Numbered from the stretch's first letter, positions 44,782 to 53,911 are shown. The stretch is DNA of 64,000 nucleotides from Bog-257 sp963834135 (GCA_963834135.1 CAWIAN010000013.1:372001-436000); one strand, 5' to 3'. Translations and numbers: made by a program. The notes: a model not told the origin generated them from the sequence alone.

Positions 44782-45573
44782 TCACGCGCTCTCCTTCAAT
44801 AGCAACTGGTCGGCCGGCGAGAAGACGTACGCGCGAATCATCGTCGTGCTGATCAGCGAGGTTAGTCCTGACGAGGCCAGGATCATGGCAATCACCACGA
44901 ACTGATAGATCGCCGCGTATAGCGGAGCGACCCCGGCGATCAGCATGCCGGTCATCAGTCCGGGAATCCAGACGATGCCCAGCGATCGCAAATTGTCGAT
45001 GGCCGGAATGAGCGAGGAATGAATGCTCGCCTCGGTGTAACTGGCGATGGTCTTTTCGGGCGCGGCCCCCAGCGCCAGCGCGGTCTCGATCTCGCCGGAG
45101 TGCGCCAGCAGCTCCGAGCGGAAACGGTTCAGCGCGAGTCCGTTGGTGTTCATCGCGTTGGCGATGATCATGCTCCCGACCGGAATCAGTGACGTAATGG
45201 CCGTGTCGATAACGCCCGCCCAGGTCATGACCGCCGTCACCAGCCCTGCGCCGGCGGCGATCGCATAGGTCGACACTTTCTGTGCACCGGGCACGTTCTT
45301 GGCGCGCTTGGCAGAGATCGATCCGGCAGCAATGATCATGCCCGCCAGCAGAAAGACGCTGGACCAGCGCGGCGCTTTGAGCAGCAGCACCAGCAAAGAT
45401 CCCATGATGACGATCTGTACGATGCCGCGCACCAGCGCAATCGCGGCGTCGCTCTCTAGATGTATGTTGCGGCGGCGGGCGAGGAAGACGACGAGCAATG
45501 CCAGCAATGCTGCGATGGCCGCCTGAGCGAGCCCCAGCCCTACTTGCGAATGGAAGAGCGACTTAAGCATCAA
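44782..45573 (-). CDS. fetB: FetB-type ABC exporter permease (UPF0014)
   Basis: This 263-residue inner-membrane protein has about seven hydrophobic segments and the UPF0014/FetB signature: LIPVGSMIIANAMNTNGLAL and LALGAAPEKTIASYTEASI. In E. coli, FetAB exports iron and protects against peroxide stress. It is the third gene of a minus-strand run (methyltransferase, fetA, fetB), 105 bases after fetA, with a hairpin-rich spacer in between. Iron as substrate is by homology. Confidence 0.9.
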   Translation of the reverse strand: MMLKSLFHSQVGLGLAQAAIAALLALLVVFLARRRNIHLESDAAIALVRGIVQIVIMGSLLVLLLKAPRWSSVFLLAGMIIAAGSISAKRAKNVPGAQKVSTYAIAAGAGLVTAVMTWAGVIDTAITSLIPVGSMIIANAMNTNGLALNRFRSELLAHSGEIETALALGAAPEKTIASYTEASIHSSLIPAIDNLRSLGIVWIPGLMTGMLIAGVAPLYAAIYQFVVIAMILASSGLTSLISTTMIRAYVFSPADQLLLKESA

Positions 45574-45579
45574 GAACCT

Positions 45580-45660
45580 CTTCGGTGGAAGGGCATGGCT
45601 TTAGCCGTGCCAGCCACAGCAATCTAAACAGTCCGGTTTTAGCCATGGCCCGCCACCGCT
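45580..45660. repeat. Hairpin-rich spacer between fetA and fetB
   Basis: GGCATGGCTTTAGCCGTGCC and a second GGTTTTAGCCATGGCC copy resemble the GGCACGGCTGAAGCCGTGCC hairpins elsewhere. They may modulate fetB expression relative to fetA. Confidence 0.5.
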
Positions 45661-45678
45661 GAAGCCCGGAGCTTGCAC

Positions 45679-46368
45679 CTAAGCATTCAGCACCTCCCCT
45701 GGTGTCCCCACGCTCACCAGTTTGCCCGCCTCAATAAATGCAACTCGATGGCACATGCGGCGCGCCTGGTCGCGGTCGTGCGTTACCAGCACGAACGTCA
45801 GGCAATTTTCGCTCAGCAGCTTGCGGATGAGTTCTTCGATGCCGACCTTGGCTTGCTCGTCGAGCGCAGACGTAGGCTCGTCGAGCAAAAGGATTTCCGG
45901 TTGGTTGGCCAGCGACCGTGCCAGGGAGACGCGTTGCTGCTCACCGCCGGAAAGATTTGCGACGTTGCGTGCGGCAAAACCGGGTAGACCGACACGTTCC
46001 AACAGGCTTGCGATTTCGCTGTCGGGCAGAGTTTCTCCGCGCTGCGCCGGGCCGAAACGCAGGTTTGAAGCGACGTTTCCGGGAAAGAGAAACGGGCGCT
46101 GTGTGACCATGCCGACGCGCTGCCGCAAGGTTTTCGGCTGAATCTGCCGGTAGTCCTGATCGTTCAGGTAGACCGTGCCGCTCGTCGGTTCATCGAGCCG
46201 ATTGAGCAGGCGCAGGAACGAACTCTTGCCCGAGCCGCTGGCACCCACGACGCCCAGCAACTCGCAGTGCCGCACGTCGAGCGAAATATCGTTGACGATC
46301 CACACTTCGCCGACGCGTCGGCCGAGATGCTCCGTCCGCAGCACCGCCGGAACGGCCGCGTCGTTCAT
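45679..46368 (-). CDS. fetA: FetA-type ABC transporter ATP-binding protein
   Basis: This 229-residue ATPase powers the FetB permease. It has Walker A GASGSGKSS (42-50), the Q-loop region MVTQRPFLFPG, the signature LSGGEQQR and Walker B EILLLDEPTSALD. Length fits a stand-alone ATPase. Its ATG overlaps the stop of the methyltransferase gene by four bases (46365-46368), so the genes are co-translated. Iron export is inferred from pairing with fetB. Confidence 0.93.
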   Translation of the reverse strand: MNDAAVPAVLRTEHLGRRVGEVWIVNDISLDVRHCELLGVVGASGSGKSSFLRLLNRLDEPTSGTVYLNDQDYRQIQPKTLRQRVGMVTQRPFLFPGNVASNLRFGPAQRGETLPDSEIASLLERVGLPGFAARNVANLSGGEQQRVSLARSLANQPEILLLDEPTSALDEQAKVGIEELIRKLLSENCLTFVLVTHDRDQARRMCHRVAFIEAGKLVSVGTPGEVLNA

Positions 46369-47141
46369 CGGTCCAGGTGCCCGTAGTAGATCTTCGTATC
46401 GTATTCCAGCACTACACGGTCATCGACGGCATGTTCCTCGAAGAGTGTCGGCAAGGCCTGCATCATCGCCTCGTACCGCTCGCCGGACTTCGGAATATAC
46501 GACGAGGAGAGCAGGCGGCCGCGCAGTCCGTCGAAGTCGAGTCGCTGCTCATTGTGCTGCTTGATCAACTGGACCTGATCGGGCGCGAAAAAGCGCTGCA
46601 ACGCCTCGTAGCTGGCCAGGTATTTGTGCGTGACCTGCTCGTAGTCGTTCGAATATTGGCGCAAGAAAACTTCGTAGGCGCGCAGGAATGGCGTAGAAAC
46701 GATGTCGCGGTCATGCCATACCAGCACCGTCCAGCCGCCCGGCTTCAGGATGCGCGCGAATTCACTGCGCGCCTCAGGCGGCCGGAACCAGTGAAACGCC
46801 TGACCCGCAATGACGAAATCCGCGCTCTGATCCGCCAGCGAGGTGTGCTCCGCGCTGCCGTCTACCGCGCTGAAACTGGAGTAGGCGGAAAGATAGTCCT
46901 CGCCGGCCAGCCGCATCTCGCGATTGGGCTCGACCCCGATTACGCGGTTGCCATTCTCCAGGAAGATCTCCGCCAGCAAGCCTGTGCCGCAACCGATGTC
47001 AGCAATCACGTGCTCGGGAAGCAGCCCGCAGGCGGCCTTCAGTGCTTGTACCACATCGTGGGAGTAATGAGGCCGATACTTGACGTAGTCTTCTACCCGA
47101 TCGGAGAAGCGCGCGTGCGGATGGCGAGAGGATTCAGTCAT
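46365..47141 (-). CDS. Class I SAM-dependent methyltransferase
   Basis: This protein of 258 residues has the SAM-binding motif VIADIGCGTGLLAE near residues 43-56, then VIGVEPNREM and the acidic FVIAGQAFHWF, typical of UbiE/BioC-like class I enzymes; PPEARSEFARILKPGGWTVL follows. The methyl acceptor is unknown. ATG 47141 is chosen; an upstream start would overlap the divergent gene. It is the first gene of the operon with fetAB. The 29-base gap to the divergent alkyltransferase-like gene must hold both promoters. Confidence 0.9.
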   Translation of the reverse strand: MTESSRHPHARFSDRVEDYVKYRPHYSHDVVQALKAACGLLPEHVIADIGCGTGLLAEIFLENGNRVIGVEPNREMRLAGEDYLSAYSSFSAVDGSAEHTSLADQSADFVIAGQAFHWFRPPEARSEFARILKPGGWTVLVWHDRDIVSTPFLRAYEVFLRQYSNDYEQVTHKYLASYEALQRFFAPDQVQLIKQHNEQRLDFDGLRGRLLSSSYIPKSGERYEAMMQALPTLFEEHAVDDRVVLEYDTKIYYGHLDR

Positions 47142-47170
47142 GCCGCTACAAATGATATCGTAAGTGTCGA

Positions 47171-47566
47171 ATGTCTTCCGGTGCCAAAGCCAACCCAAAG
47201 CTGTCGCTGGCGATAGTCGAAACAATCCGAAAAGTTCCGCGCGGACGGGTGAGCACCTATGGCGCCATCGCCAAGGCCGCCGGCTATCCGCGCAATGCCC
47301 GGCAAGTCGGCGCAGTCCTGAGGCGGATGCCAGGATTGCCATGGCAGCGCATTCTTGGTTCCGGGGGCCGCATCGCCGTACCCCGAGAATTCGCGATGGA
47401 ACAGCGCTTTCTGCTGGAGGCGGAGGGGGTCAGGTTTAGAGGGCGGCGGGTGGATTTGGCCGCTTTTGAGCACCAGTTTGCCCGTCCGGCGGCTGGGAAG
47501 GCGGCGAAGGCGCCCCCAAGGAAGCGGGTTAAGGCCCAGGGAACCCGCCTGCGCAAAAAGTTGTAG
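47171..47566 (+). CDS. Alkyltransferase-like (ATL) DNA-damage recognition protein
   Basis: This 131-residue protein has the DNA-binding fold of O6-alkylguanine-DNA alkyltransferases: the nucleotide-flipping Tyr (VSTYGAIA, Y30), Arg finger (NARQVG, R44) and recognition helix. The active-site PCHR is replaced by LPWQRI (P57, W58, Q59), so it cannot accept an alkyl group. ATL proteins instead bind O6-alkylguanine and hand the lesion to nucleotide excision repair. Its C-terminus is Lys/Arg-rich. Trp in place of Cys is the hallmark of ATL. Divergent from the methyltransferase-fetAB operon. Confidence 0.88.
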   Translation: MSSGAKANPKLSLAIVETIRKVPRGRVSTYGAIAKAAGYPRNARQVGAVLRRMPGLPWQRILGSGGRIAVPREFAMEQRFLLEAEGVRFRGRRVDLAAFEHQFARPAAGKAAKAPPRKRVKAQGTRLRKKL

Positions 47567-47611
47567 AAATCCGTCCCATCTAACTGCCTACCGGCTCGCG
47601 GTGCGCGTAAA

Positions 47612-47914
47612 ATGAAGCTGCAAATCGACATTATGTTTGGGCTCTCACAAATCCGGTTATTTGCGTTCGCCGTTACGCTCTGTTTCGCTGGTTCGCTGTT
47701 TGCGCAGCACTATCAGGAACGCGATCACACAGTTTTTCATCGTCCCGCTCCTCCCAGCGCTTCTCAGAAACACCAGTCTTCGCAATCTGGATCGACGACC
47801 CCATCGCATCGAGCAGCGTCGACAACGACGGCGCGTTCGCATCAGCCGTCGCTCGGTGGTGGTGGTCAGCCGTCGACCGAGTCCCACAGCTCCCAACTGC
47901 CACCAAGCCGATAA
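47612..47914 (+). CDS. Short secreted Ser/Thr/His-rich protein (tentative)
   Basis: This 100-residue frame has a signal-like N-terminus (FAFAVTLCFAGSLFAQ) and a mature part rich in Ser, Thr, Gln, His, Pro and Gly without a folded-domain pattern. No ribosome-binding site is evident; ATG 47633 is an alternative start. It may be a real small exported protein, since the signal is convincing. Confidence 0.45.
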   Translation: MKLQIDIMFGLSQIRLFAFAVTLCFAGSLFAQHYQERDHTVFHRPAPPSASQKHQSSQSGSTTPSHRAASTTTARSHQPSLGGGGQPSTESHSSQLPPSR

Positions 47915-48091
47915 GTAAAATCTTTGCAGCTGCTTTTGCGATGTCCCACTTTGTGGGATAGTGATGAACCTCGTGATCGAGAGCTGAAATTTAGCGATAA
48001 ACTGCCTGCCCTTCCCAACAGCTTTTGCCTTCCTAGTTTGTAACCTTCGTGTAACATAGAGAAACTTGCGCTTTTGAAACAGCGCCTCTCT

Positions 48092-50017
48092 ATGGTCAGG
48101 CGTACCCTGCAAGATCCATCCTTAGTGTTGAACCGCGAGGCCTCGTGGCTGGCGTTCAATCGCCGCGTGCTCGAGGAAGCGGAGAACCCGCACAACCCTC
48201 TATTGGAGCGGGTGAAGTTTCTCGCTATCACCGCGCGCAATCTGGATGAGTTTTTCGAAATCCGGGTGGGCGGCCTGATGCAGCGCATCGAAGACGGGCA
48301 GACCGATCCCGGGCCAGATGGCCGTACCCCTTCGCAGGAAGCGCACTTGGTCGCGCAGCTCACCCGCGATTTCATGCGCGATCAGTATCGCTGCTGGAAT
48401 CATTCGTTGCGTCCCGCCTTGGCGGATGAGGGAATTCGCGTTGTCGGCATGCAGGAGCTCACGACCGAGCAGCGCTCCTTCGTTGGCGATTATTGTGATC
48501 GCGAGCTGGATCCGCTGCTCACCCCGGTCACCGTCGATCCGTCGCATCCGTTTCCCCGGGTGCTGAACAAAGCGCTATGCCAGGCGTTATTGCTGCGCCG
48601 CCGCAGGCGTGCATCTTCAACGTACATGGGCGTGGTGACAGTGCCCCGCGTTCTGCCGCGATTGATCAAGCTGCCCCGTCGCAATGGTACCGAGGATTAC
48701 ATCTTTCTTGCTGATCTGGTCGCGTCCCACACTGTGGACATGTACCGCGGCTACGAGATCATTTCGGAAGCGGCGTTCCGGGTGACGCGCAACAGCAATC
48801 TTTACCTGCAGGAAGAAGAGTCACGCAATCTGCTGGAGTCAGTCCGAACAGAGTTGCACAACCGGCGCAAGGGCGATGCGGTGAGGCTGGAGATTGAGGC
48901 CGACGCGAATCCCGAGATGATCGAGCGCCTGCGCGGTTACTTTGAGTTGGAGGATTGGCAGATTTATCGCACCAACGGACCGGTAAATCTTTCTCGACTT
49001 TTTCATTTCTACGAGGAGACGGATCGGCCCGACCTGAAATTCAAGCCTTTTGTAGCGCGCGAGCTGCAATTGAATCGCAAGTCACAGGACATTTTCGAGG
49101 AGATCCGGCATCGCGACATCCTGCTGCATCATCCTTACGATTCGTACGACTCGGTGGTGAACTTCATCCGTACGGCGGCGGAAGATCCCAACGTCTTGTC
49201 GATCAAGCAGACGTTGTACCGCACCAGCGAGAACTCCCCCATTGTCAGAGCTCTGATCGATGCCGCCGCCCGCAAAGAAGTGACCGTAGTGGTCGAGGTG
49301 AAGGCGCGCTTCGATGAAGCCAGCAATATCCGCTGGGCGCGCTCGCTGGAGGATGCCGGCGTGCAGGTATTTCATGGTCTGGTGGGCCTGAAGACACATT
49401 GCAAGCTGGCCATGATGGTGCGCAAGGATCCCGACGGCGAAACGCGGCGCTACAGCCACTTGGGCACGGGCAACTACAACTCTATTACAGCGCAGTATTA
49501 CACCGATCTGAGCCTGCTCACTGCCGATCCGGAGATCACTTCGTCGGTGCACAGCGTCTTCAATTTTCTGACTGCTTATGCGGAACGGCCCAGCTATGAC
49601 CCGCTGCTGGTGGCGCCCATCAACCTGGCGGAGCGCAGCATCAACCTGATCGCACGCGAAGCCGATCATGCGCGGCACGGCCGTCCGGCGCGCATCATCG
49701 CTAAGATGAATTCTCTGCTGGACCGCAACATCGTCCGCGAGCTCTATCGCGCGTCGCAGGCAGGTGTGCAGATTGATCTGATTGTTCGGGGCATTTGCGG
49801 ACTTCGTCCCGGCGTGCGTGGCATCAGCGATCGGATTACGGTGCGCAGCATCGTCGGAAGATTTCTGGAGCACAGTCGCATTTTTTACTTCGCCAACGGC
49901 GGCGAAGATGAGGTCTTCCTGGGCAGTGCCGACTGGATGCCACGTAATCTGCTGGAGCGCGTTGAGGTGCTGTTCCCCATTAAAGGACGCGATGCTGAAG
50001 CAGCGGATTCGCGGTGA
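48092..50017 (+). CDS. ppk1: Polyphosphate kinase 1, interrupted by a frameshift near its end
   Basis: This frame encodes 641 residues of PPK1, which reversibly polymerises the gamma-phosphate of ATP into polyphosphate. Seen are the N-terminal SLVLNREASWLAFNRRVLEE, the domain with NLDEFFEIRVGG, the catalytic-His region FHGLVGLKTHCKLAMM and YSHLGTGNYN, and ERVEVLFPIK at the end. The frame then stops early; the missing C-terminal segment continues in the +1-shifted frame up to 50252. Joined, the protein would be about 719 residues, near normal. The start could be TTG 48074; ATG 48092 is preferred. Confidence 0.9.
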   Translation: MVRRTLQDPSLVLNREASWLAFNRRVLEEAENPHNPLLERVKFLAITARNLDEFFEIRVGGLMQRIEDGQTDPGPDGRTPSQEAHLVAQLTRDFMRDQYRCWNHSLRPALADEGIRVVGMQELTTEQRSFVGDYCDRELDPLLTPVTVDPSHPFPRVLNKALCQALLLRRRRRASSTYMGVVTVPRVLPRLIKLPRRNGTEDYIFLADLVASHTVDMYRGYEIISEAAFRVTRNSNLYLQEEESRNLLESVRTELHNRRKGDAVRLEIEADANPEMIERLRGYFELEDWQIYRTNGPVNLSRLFHFYEETDRPDLKFKPFVARELQLNRKSQDIFEEIRHRDILLHHPYDSYDSVVNFIRTAAEDPNVLSIKQTLYRTSENSPIVRALIDAAARKEVTVVVEVKARFDEASNIRWARSLEDAGVQVFHGLVGLKTHCKLAMMVRKDPDGETRRYSHLGTGNYNSITAQYYTDLSLLTADPEITSSVHSVFNFLTAYAERPSYDPLLVAPINLAERSINLIAREADHARHGRPARIIAKMNSLLDRNIVRELYRASQAGVQIDLIVRGICGLRPGVRGISDRITVRSIVGRFLEHSRIFYFANGGEDEVFLGSADWMPRNLLERVEVLFPIKGRDAEAADSR

Positions 50018-50252
50018 AATACTGGAGGCGTACCTTGCAGACAACGTGCAGGCGCGCATTTTGCAACCCGATGGCAGGTATGTGTATGCCGAAGCGCTGC
50101 GCTTGCGCTCCCGTGCACCGAAGCGGGGAGTATACTTCAACGCGCAGGAATTCCTGATTGCGCTGTCGGAAGGTAAGGTGACTCTGGATTCGATTCCACA
50201 GCTGCCGGCGCCACGGCGGCGCGTGGTTCGCAAAACCGTCAGGGCCAGATAG
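49983..50252 (+). pseudogene. Out-of-frame C-terminus of PPK1
   Basis: The frame reads KDAMLKQRIRGEILEAYLAD, then NVQARILQPDGRYVY and FNAQEFLIALSEG, the standard PPK1 end. Deleting one base around 49985-49987 would fuse it to the upstream frame (FPIK to KDAML). Confidence 0.85.
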
Positions 50253-50257
50253 TCGTC

Positions 50258-50785
50258 ATGCAAATCTTCTTCTTACGCCATGCCAACGCCGGCGAGCCAA
50301 AGCTGAATCCCGCTAAGGACGCGAAACGCCCGCTGGACAAGTTAGGAATCGAACAGTCCCACGATGTAGGACGTGCTTTGGCGGCTCTGAATATCACAGT
50401 CGACGCCATCATCTCCAGTCCGCTGCGAAGGGCGACACAGACAGCTGCTGTGGTAGCCAACGAGATCGATCACGAAGAAAAAGTTATTACCGACAGTGCG
50501 CTGCGTCCGGGTGCCACCTACGAGCAGTTCCAGGAGCTGCTTCGTCGCTACAGCCGCAAAGACGCGATTATGGTTGTGGGGCACAATCCCACAATGACGG
50601 AGTTCCTGAACAAGCTGATCGGCGCCGCGCCACGCTCAGTCGAGGTGAAGAAGGGTTCGATCGCACGCGTGGAAAAGGAAGGGCGCAAAGGCGCCGTTCT
50701 GAAGTGGTGTTTTCCGCCGAAAGTTGTGCGATCGATTCAGCAGGCCTCGGCGAGCAGCTCCCGGCCGAAGACAGTTTCGAAGTAG
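50258..50785 (+). CDS. sixA: SixA-type phosphohistidine phosphatase
   Basis: This 175-residue cytoplasmic enzyme belongs to the histidine phosphatase superfamily: the catalytic RHANAG (H8), SSPLRRATQTA and MVVGHNPTMTEF are seen. SixA removes phosphate from His residues in phosphorelays. It lies five bases after the ppk frame, so it is co-transcribed with ppk. Its 3' end overlaps the convergent ppx gene by 49 bases. Confidence 0.92.
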   Translation: MQIFFLRHANAGEPKLNPAKDAKRPLDKLGIEQSHDVGRALAALNITVDAIISSPLRRATQTAAVVANEIDHEEKVITDSALRPGATYEQFQELLRRYSRKDAIMVVGHNPTMTEFLNKLIGAAPRSVEVKKGSIARVEKEGRKGAVLKWCFPPKVVRSIQQASASSSRPKTVSK

Positions 50786-52272
50786 CTCTTTTCCTGCTCA
50801 ATCGCCCATAGTTCAAGATCGATTCCTTCCGATGCTTTTGGTTTGAGCATTAGCCGAACGCGTCCATCCTGATGAATGCGCACCTTCAGCTGGGCGACGG
50901 CTGCTCGGCGTCCCTGATCGAGTGCGCGCGCCAGACGCAAAAGAGCAATGGCCTTGGCGACGTGAATCTGTTCGATCCCCGGCAGGACGCGCATCACCTG
51001 ATTACTGGGGGAGGGAAGCGACTTGCCGACGAAGCGCGCGATGGCAGCAATGATGCGGCGCTGCAGCGGCGTGTAGCCGAAGATCTCCGAGTTGGAAATG
51101 ACGTAGTAAGTATGGCGGCGGCGTCCCGATCGATTGATGTACGCGCCGACCTCATGCAGCATGGCCGCGGCCTCCAGCCAGTCGGCATATTCCGGCGGAA
51201 GCTGATGAACCGCCTTCAGGCGGTGGAATAAGTCCAGCGAAAGATCGCGAATGCGCTGCGCGAATGGCAGGTCGGCGCCGTAATGTTTGGCCGCCGAAAG
51301 CAGTGCGTCATGCCGCTCTGACTCGACCTGTTCCTTCATCGCAGTACTGGCGTTGTAGTCGGCCATCATCTGCGCCAGCAGGCCGTCGCGCAGTCCGAGC
51401 GGTAGATAGCGGAAGCTGCGCAGCTTGCACAATTGCATCAACTCAGAGAAGACCATGGCTCCGGCGATGATGATTTCGGCGCGCCTCGGGCCGATGCCGC
51501 GCAGCGAACTGCGTTGCGCCAGATTGCGGCGGCTGAGGTCTTCGAACAGCGAGGCGACGGAGGTCTGCGGAACCGTATGCGGCTTGCTTTCGTCGTAACC
51601 GCGCACCTTCGAGGCATAAAGGCCGGAGAGAGCTGATGGCGTGCCGGAGGTGGCGATGACCATCTGGACTTTGGCGTCGATGATCCGCTTCTTGATGCGT
51701 GAGACTTCGCGCTGGATAAGCGAGCGCATCTGCCGCAACTCCGCGCGCTTCGGTGGATCGTCACGTAGAAATGTTTGCGTAAGGCGAACCGCGCCGATGG
51801 GCAAACTGACCATGTCGGCGATGTGTCCCGAGACGGAGAGCGTAAGCTCGCAGCTGCCTCCGCCGAGGTCAATCAATAACGCGCGGCTCTTGGATATACG
51901 AGCATTCGCAAGAACGCCCAGATGAATCAGGCGGCCTTCTTCCAGGCCGGAGATGACTTCGACTTTCCATCCGGTGGCGGTACGCACCCAGTCGACGAAG
52001 GCCCGGCTATTGCCGGCGTCGCGCAGAGCACTGGTGGCGACACACCGTACGCGATCGACGGCATTGGCTTGCACGGCGCGATGAAAGCGTCGTAGAACGC
52101 GCAGAGTCAACGCCATGGCTTGAGGGTCGAGCGCCCCATTGGCGAAGACGCTTTCGCCCAGCCGCGTGACCTCGCGGTCCTCGTGCAAAGTGACCAGGCG
52201 GCCACGGACTACCTTTGCGATTTTCAGCCGGACTGAGTTGGACCCGATATCGACCGCGGCAAATGTAGGCAT
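50737..52272 (-). CDS. ppx: Exopolyphosphatase/guanosine pentaphosphatase (Ppx/GppA)
   Basis: This protein of about 511 residues hydrolyses polyphosphate ends. It shows FAAVDIGSNSVRLKIAKV (phosphate-1 motif of the ASKHA fold), VIATSGTPSAL and LLIDLGGGSCELTLS. The C-terminal half has an HD-like helical domain (YADWLEAAAMLHEVGAYIN). Start ATG at 52272 gives the family N-terminus; the open frame upstream to 52347 is not translated-looking. Together with ppk and sixA it forms a polyphosphate synthesis and turnover cluster; the tail-to-tail overlap could give antisense control. Confidence 0.92.
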   Translation of the reverse strand: MPTFAAVDIGSNSVRLKIAKVVRGRLVTLHEDREVTRLGESVFANGALDPQAMALTLRVLRRFHRAVQANAVDRVRCVATSALRDAGNSRAFVDWVRTATGWKVEVISGLEEGRLIHLGVLANARISKSRALLIDLGGGSCELTLSVSGHIADMVSLPIGAVRLTQTFLRDDPPKRAELRQMRSLIQREVSRIKKRIIDAKVQMVIATSGTPSALSGLYASKVRGYDESKPHTVPQTSVASLFEDLSRRNLAQRSSLRGIGPRRAEIIIAGAMVFSELMQLCKLRSFRYLPLGLRDGLLAQMMADYNASTAMKEQVESERHDALLSAAKHYGADLPFAQRIRDLSLDLFHRLKAVHQLPPEYADWLEAAAMLHEVGAYINRSGRRRHTYYVISNSEIFGYTPLQRRIIAAIARFVGKSLPSPSNQVMRVLPGIEQIHVAKAIALLRLARALDQGRRAAVAQLKVRIHQDGRVRLMLKPKASEGIDLELWAIEQEKSYFETVFGRELLAEAC

Positions 52273-52423
52273 GCGAAAGGCGAAACAAAAAGTATCGACC
52301 AGGGCAGAAACGATTACAAGCGCATTGCGGTGAGCCGGCAAATTCAACGGAGATTCATGCGGCCTTCACACGGCTGTAACCCGCTCGTGATCGCTTGCGC
52401 GCCCCGGTCGCACAACTTTGAAC

Positions 52424-52432
52424 TGCTATATT
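52424..52432 (+). promoter_or_regulatory. Extended -10 promoter, leaderless arrangement
   Basis: TGCTATATT ends six bases before the ATG at 52439. No ribosome-binding site is seen, so translation of the GT39 gene probably starts at the first base of the transcript. Confidence 0.5.
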
Positions 52433-52438
52433 CGGAAC

Positions 52439-53911
52439 ATGTTGTCTACCGCGGACAGCGCGCGCGCGACAGGTGAAAATGAGGCGTCCGGAGATAATGT
52501 CCGAAGCGCTCGTGCCTCGCTTTGGTTGTGGACGATCGTCGTCGCCGCGGCCGTATTGCGCCTGATTGCGTTGGGATACAAGAGCTTCTGGATCGACGAG
52601 ATCGCCAGCGTTGCGATTGCCAGGCGAGGCTCGCAGGTGTTCTGGCATTTCCTGTGGCACGACGAAGGCAACATGGCCGCGTACTACGTGCTGCTACGGC
52701 CCTGGCTGCACTTCGGCTATGGCGAAAGCACGGTGCGGCTGCTGTCGGTGATTCCGGGAGTGCTATCGATTCCGGTGATGTACGTTCTGGCGCGCAGGCT
52801 GTTTGGCCAGCGGGCGGCGATGGTCGCAACATTATTCCTGGCTCTGAATGCATGTGCGATCTTCGTCTCGCAGGAGGCGCGGGGCTACAGCTTTGTGGTG
52901 CTGGCGGTGTTGCTGTCGACGTATCTCTTCGTGCGGCTGATCGAATCGCCGACTTATGGCGCGGCCTGCGCATATGGGCTCATCGCGGGGTTGAGCTGCT
53001 ACTTCCACTACTTCTGCGTGCTGATACCGGCGGCGCAATACGCAGCGGTGATCGGCATGCCTGCGCAGCGAAGGCCGTGGAAGCCGTTGATTGCGGCGGC
53101 GACGATTATTGGCATGATGGCCGCGCCTGTTCTGTGGCTGATTCACGCGCAGGACACGGGACACATCTCATGGGTGCAGCCGCCGTCATGGCTCGAGCTG
53201 TATCACTTGGGGGCATATCTCGCGGCGGCCAGCGGCAAAGCTGTTGGCGCGGTACTGCTTGCGCTGAGCCTCGTACTGGTCGGATTCTTTCTGAAGGGGT
53301 TTCGAGGAGCGTGGGCTGATGTCGATGGACGCTGGCGCTGGCTGCTGGTGGCGAGCCTGGTGGCAACACCCGTGGTCATCACTTTGCTGGCCTCGATTGT
53401 GCGACCGGCTTTTTATCATCGCTTCCTTGTTGTCTGTTTGCCCGGGTGGGTGCTGATGATGGCGCTGGGTGCAGAGCAGATCCGCAGCCGGCAGTGGCGA
53501 GTCGCTGCGATTTCCGGCATCTGTGGATTGTCGCTGGCGAGCACCGGGATTCTCTATCATCGCGTGACCGAAGACTGGCGCGGCGCGGTGAACGATCTGA
53601 TCGCCAAAGGACAGCCCGATGATCGCGTGCTGTATTACCAATCGGTGGGAGAGTTCGCGGGAGAGAATTATCGCGATTGGCTGCCAGGTGGAAACGCGGC
53701 GCGGCCGCAACCGATCGCGGTAGATCCTGCAACAAACGATTGGGAGCGGCAGATCGACGATGCTCCGCGCGTGTGGCTGGTGGTGTATCGTGCGAAGCCG
53801 AATGACGCCGAGGTAGATAAGATTTGCCAGACTCTCTACGAGCGGAAGCTCTCGCCCAAGCCAGTCAGCTCTTATGCGGGCGTTACCGTGATGGAGTTTG
53901 CGAAGGACTGA
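52439..53911 (+). CDS. GT39-like membrane glycosyltransferase (GT-C fold)
   Basis: This protein of 490 residues has about ten membrane spans and resembles the dolichyl-phosphate-mannose mannosyltransferase/ArnT group. The catalytic acidic motif FWIDEIAS (D53, E54) lies in the first extracytoplasmic loop, and FVSQEARGYS is the second conserved loop. It should transfer a sugar from a polyprenyl-phosphate donor on the outer side of the inner membrane, to a protein or lipid acceptor not identifiable here. It is divergent from ppx. Start at 52439 is supported by the promoter. Confidence 0.86.
   Translation: MLSTADSARATGENEASGDNVRSARASLWLWTIVVAAAVLRLIALGYKSFWIDEIASVAIARRGSQVFWHFLWHDEGNMAAYYVLLRPWLHFGYGESTVRLLSVIPGVLSIPVMYVLARRLFGQRAAMVATLFLALNACAIFVSQEARGYSFVVLAVLLSTYLFVRLIESPTYGAACAYGLIAGLSCYFHYFCVLIPAAQYAAVIGMPAQRRPWKPLIAAATIIGMMAAPVLWLIHAQDTGHISWVQPPSWLELYHLGAYLAAASGKAVGAVLLALSLVLVGFFLKGFRGAWADVDGRWRWLLVASLVATPVVITLLASIVRPAFYHRFLVVCLPGWVLMMALGAEQIRSRQWRVAAISGICGLSLASTGILYHRVTEDWRGAVNDLIAKGQPDDRVLYYQSVGEFAGENYRDWLPGGNAARPQPIAVDPATNDWERQIDDAPRVWLVVYRAKPNDAEVDKICQTLYERKLSPKPVSSYAGVTVMEFAKD

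Noticed and set aside
49980..49995. Programmed ribosomal frameshift in ppk
   Set aside because: No slippery heptamer, stop-codon stall or stimulatory hairpin is evident, and similar breaks occur in carB and the HAD gene; sequence error is simpler.
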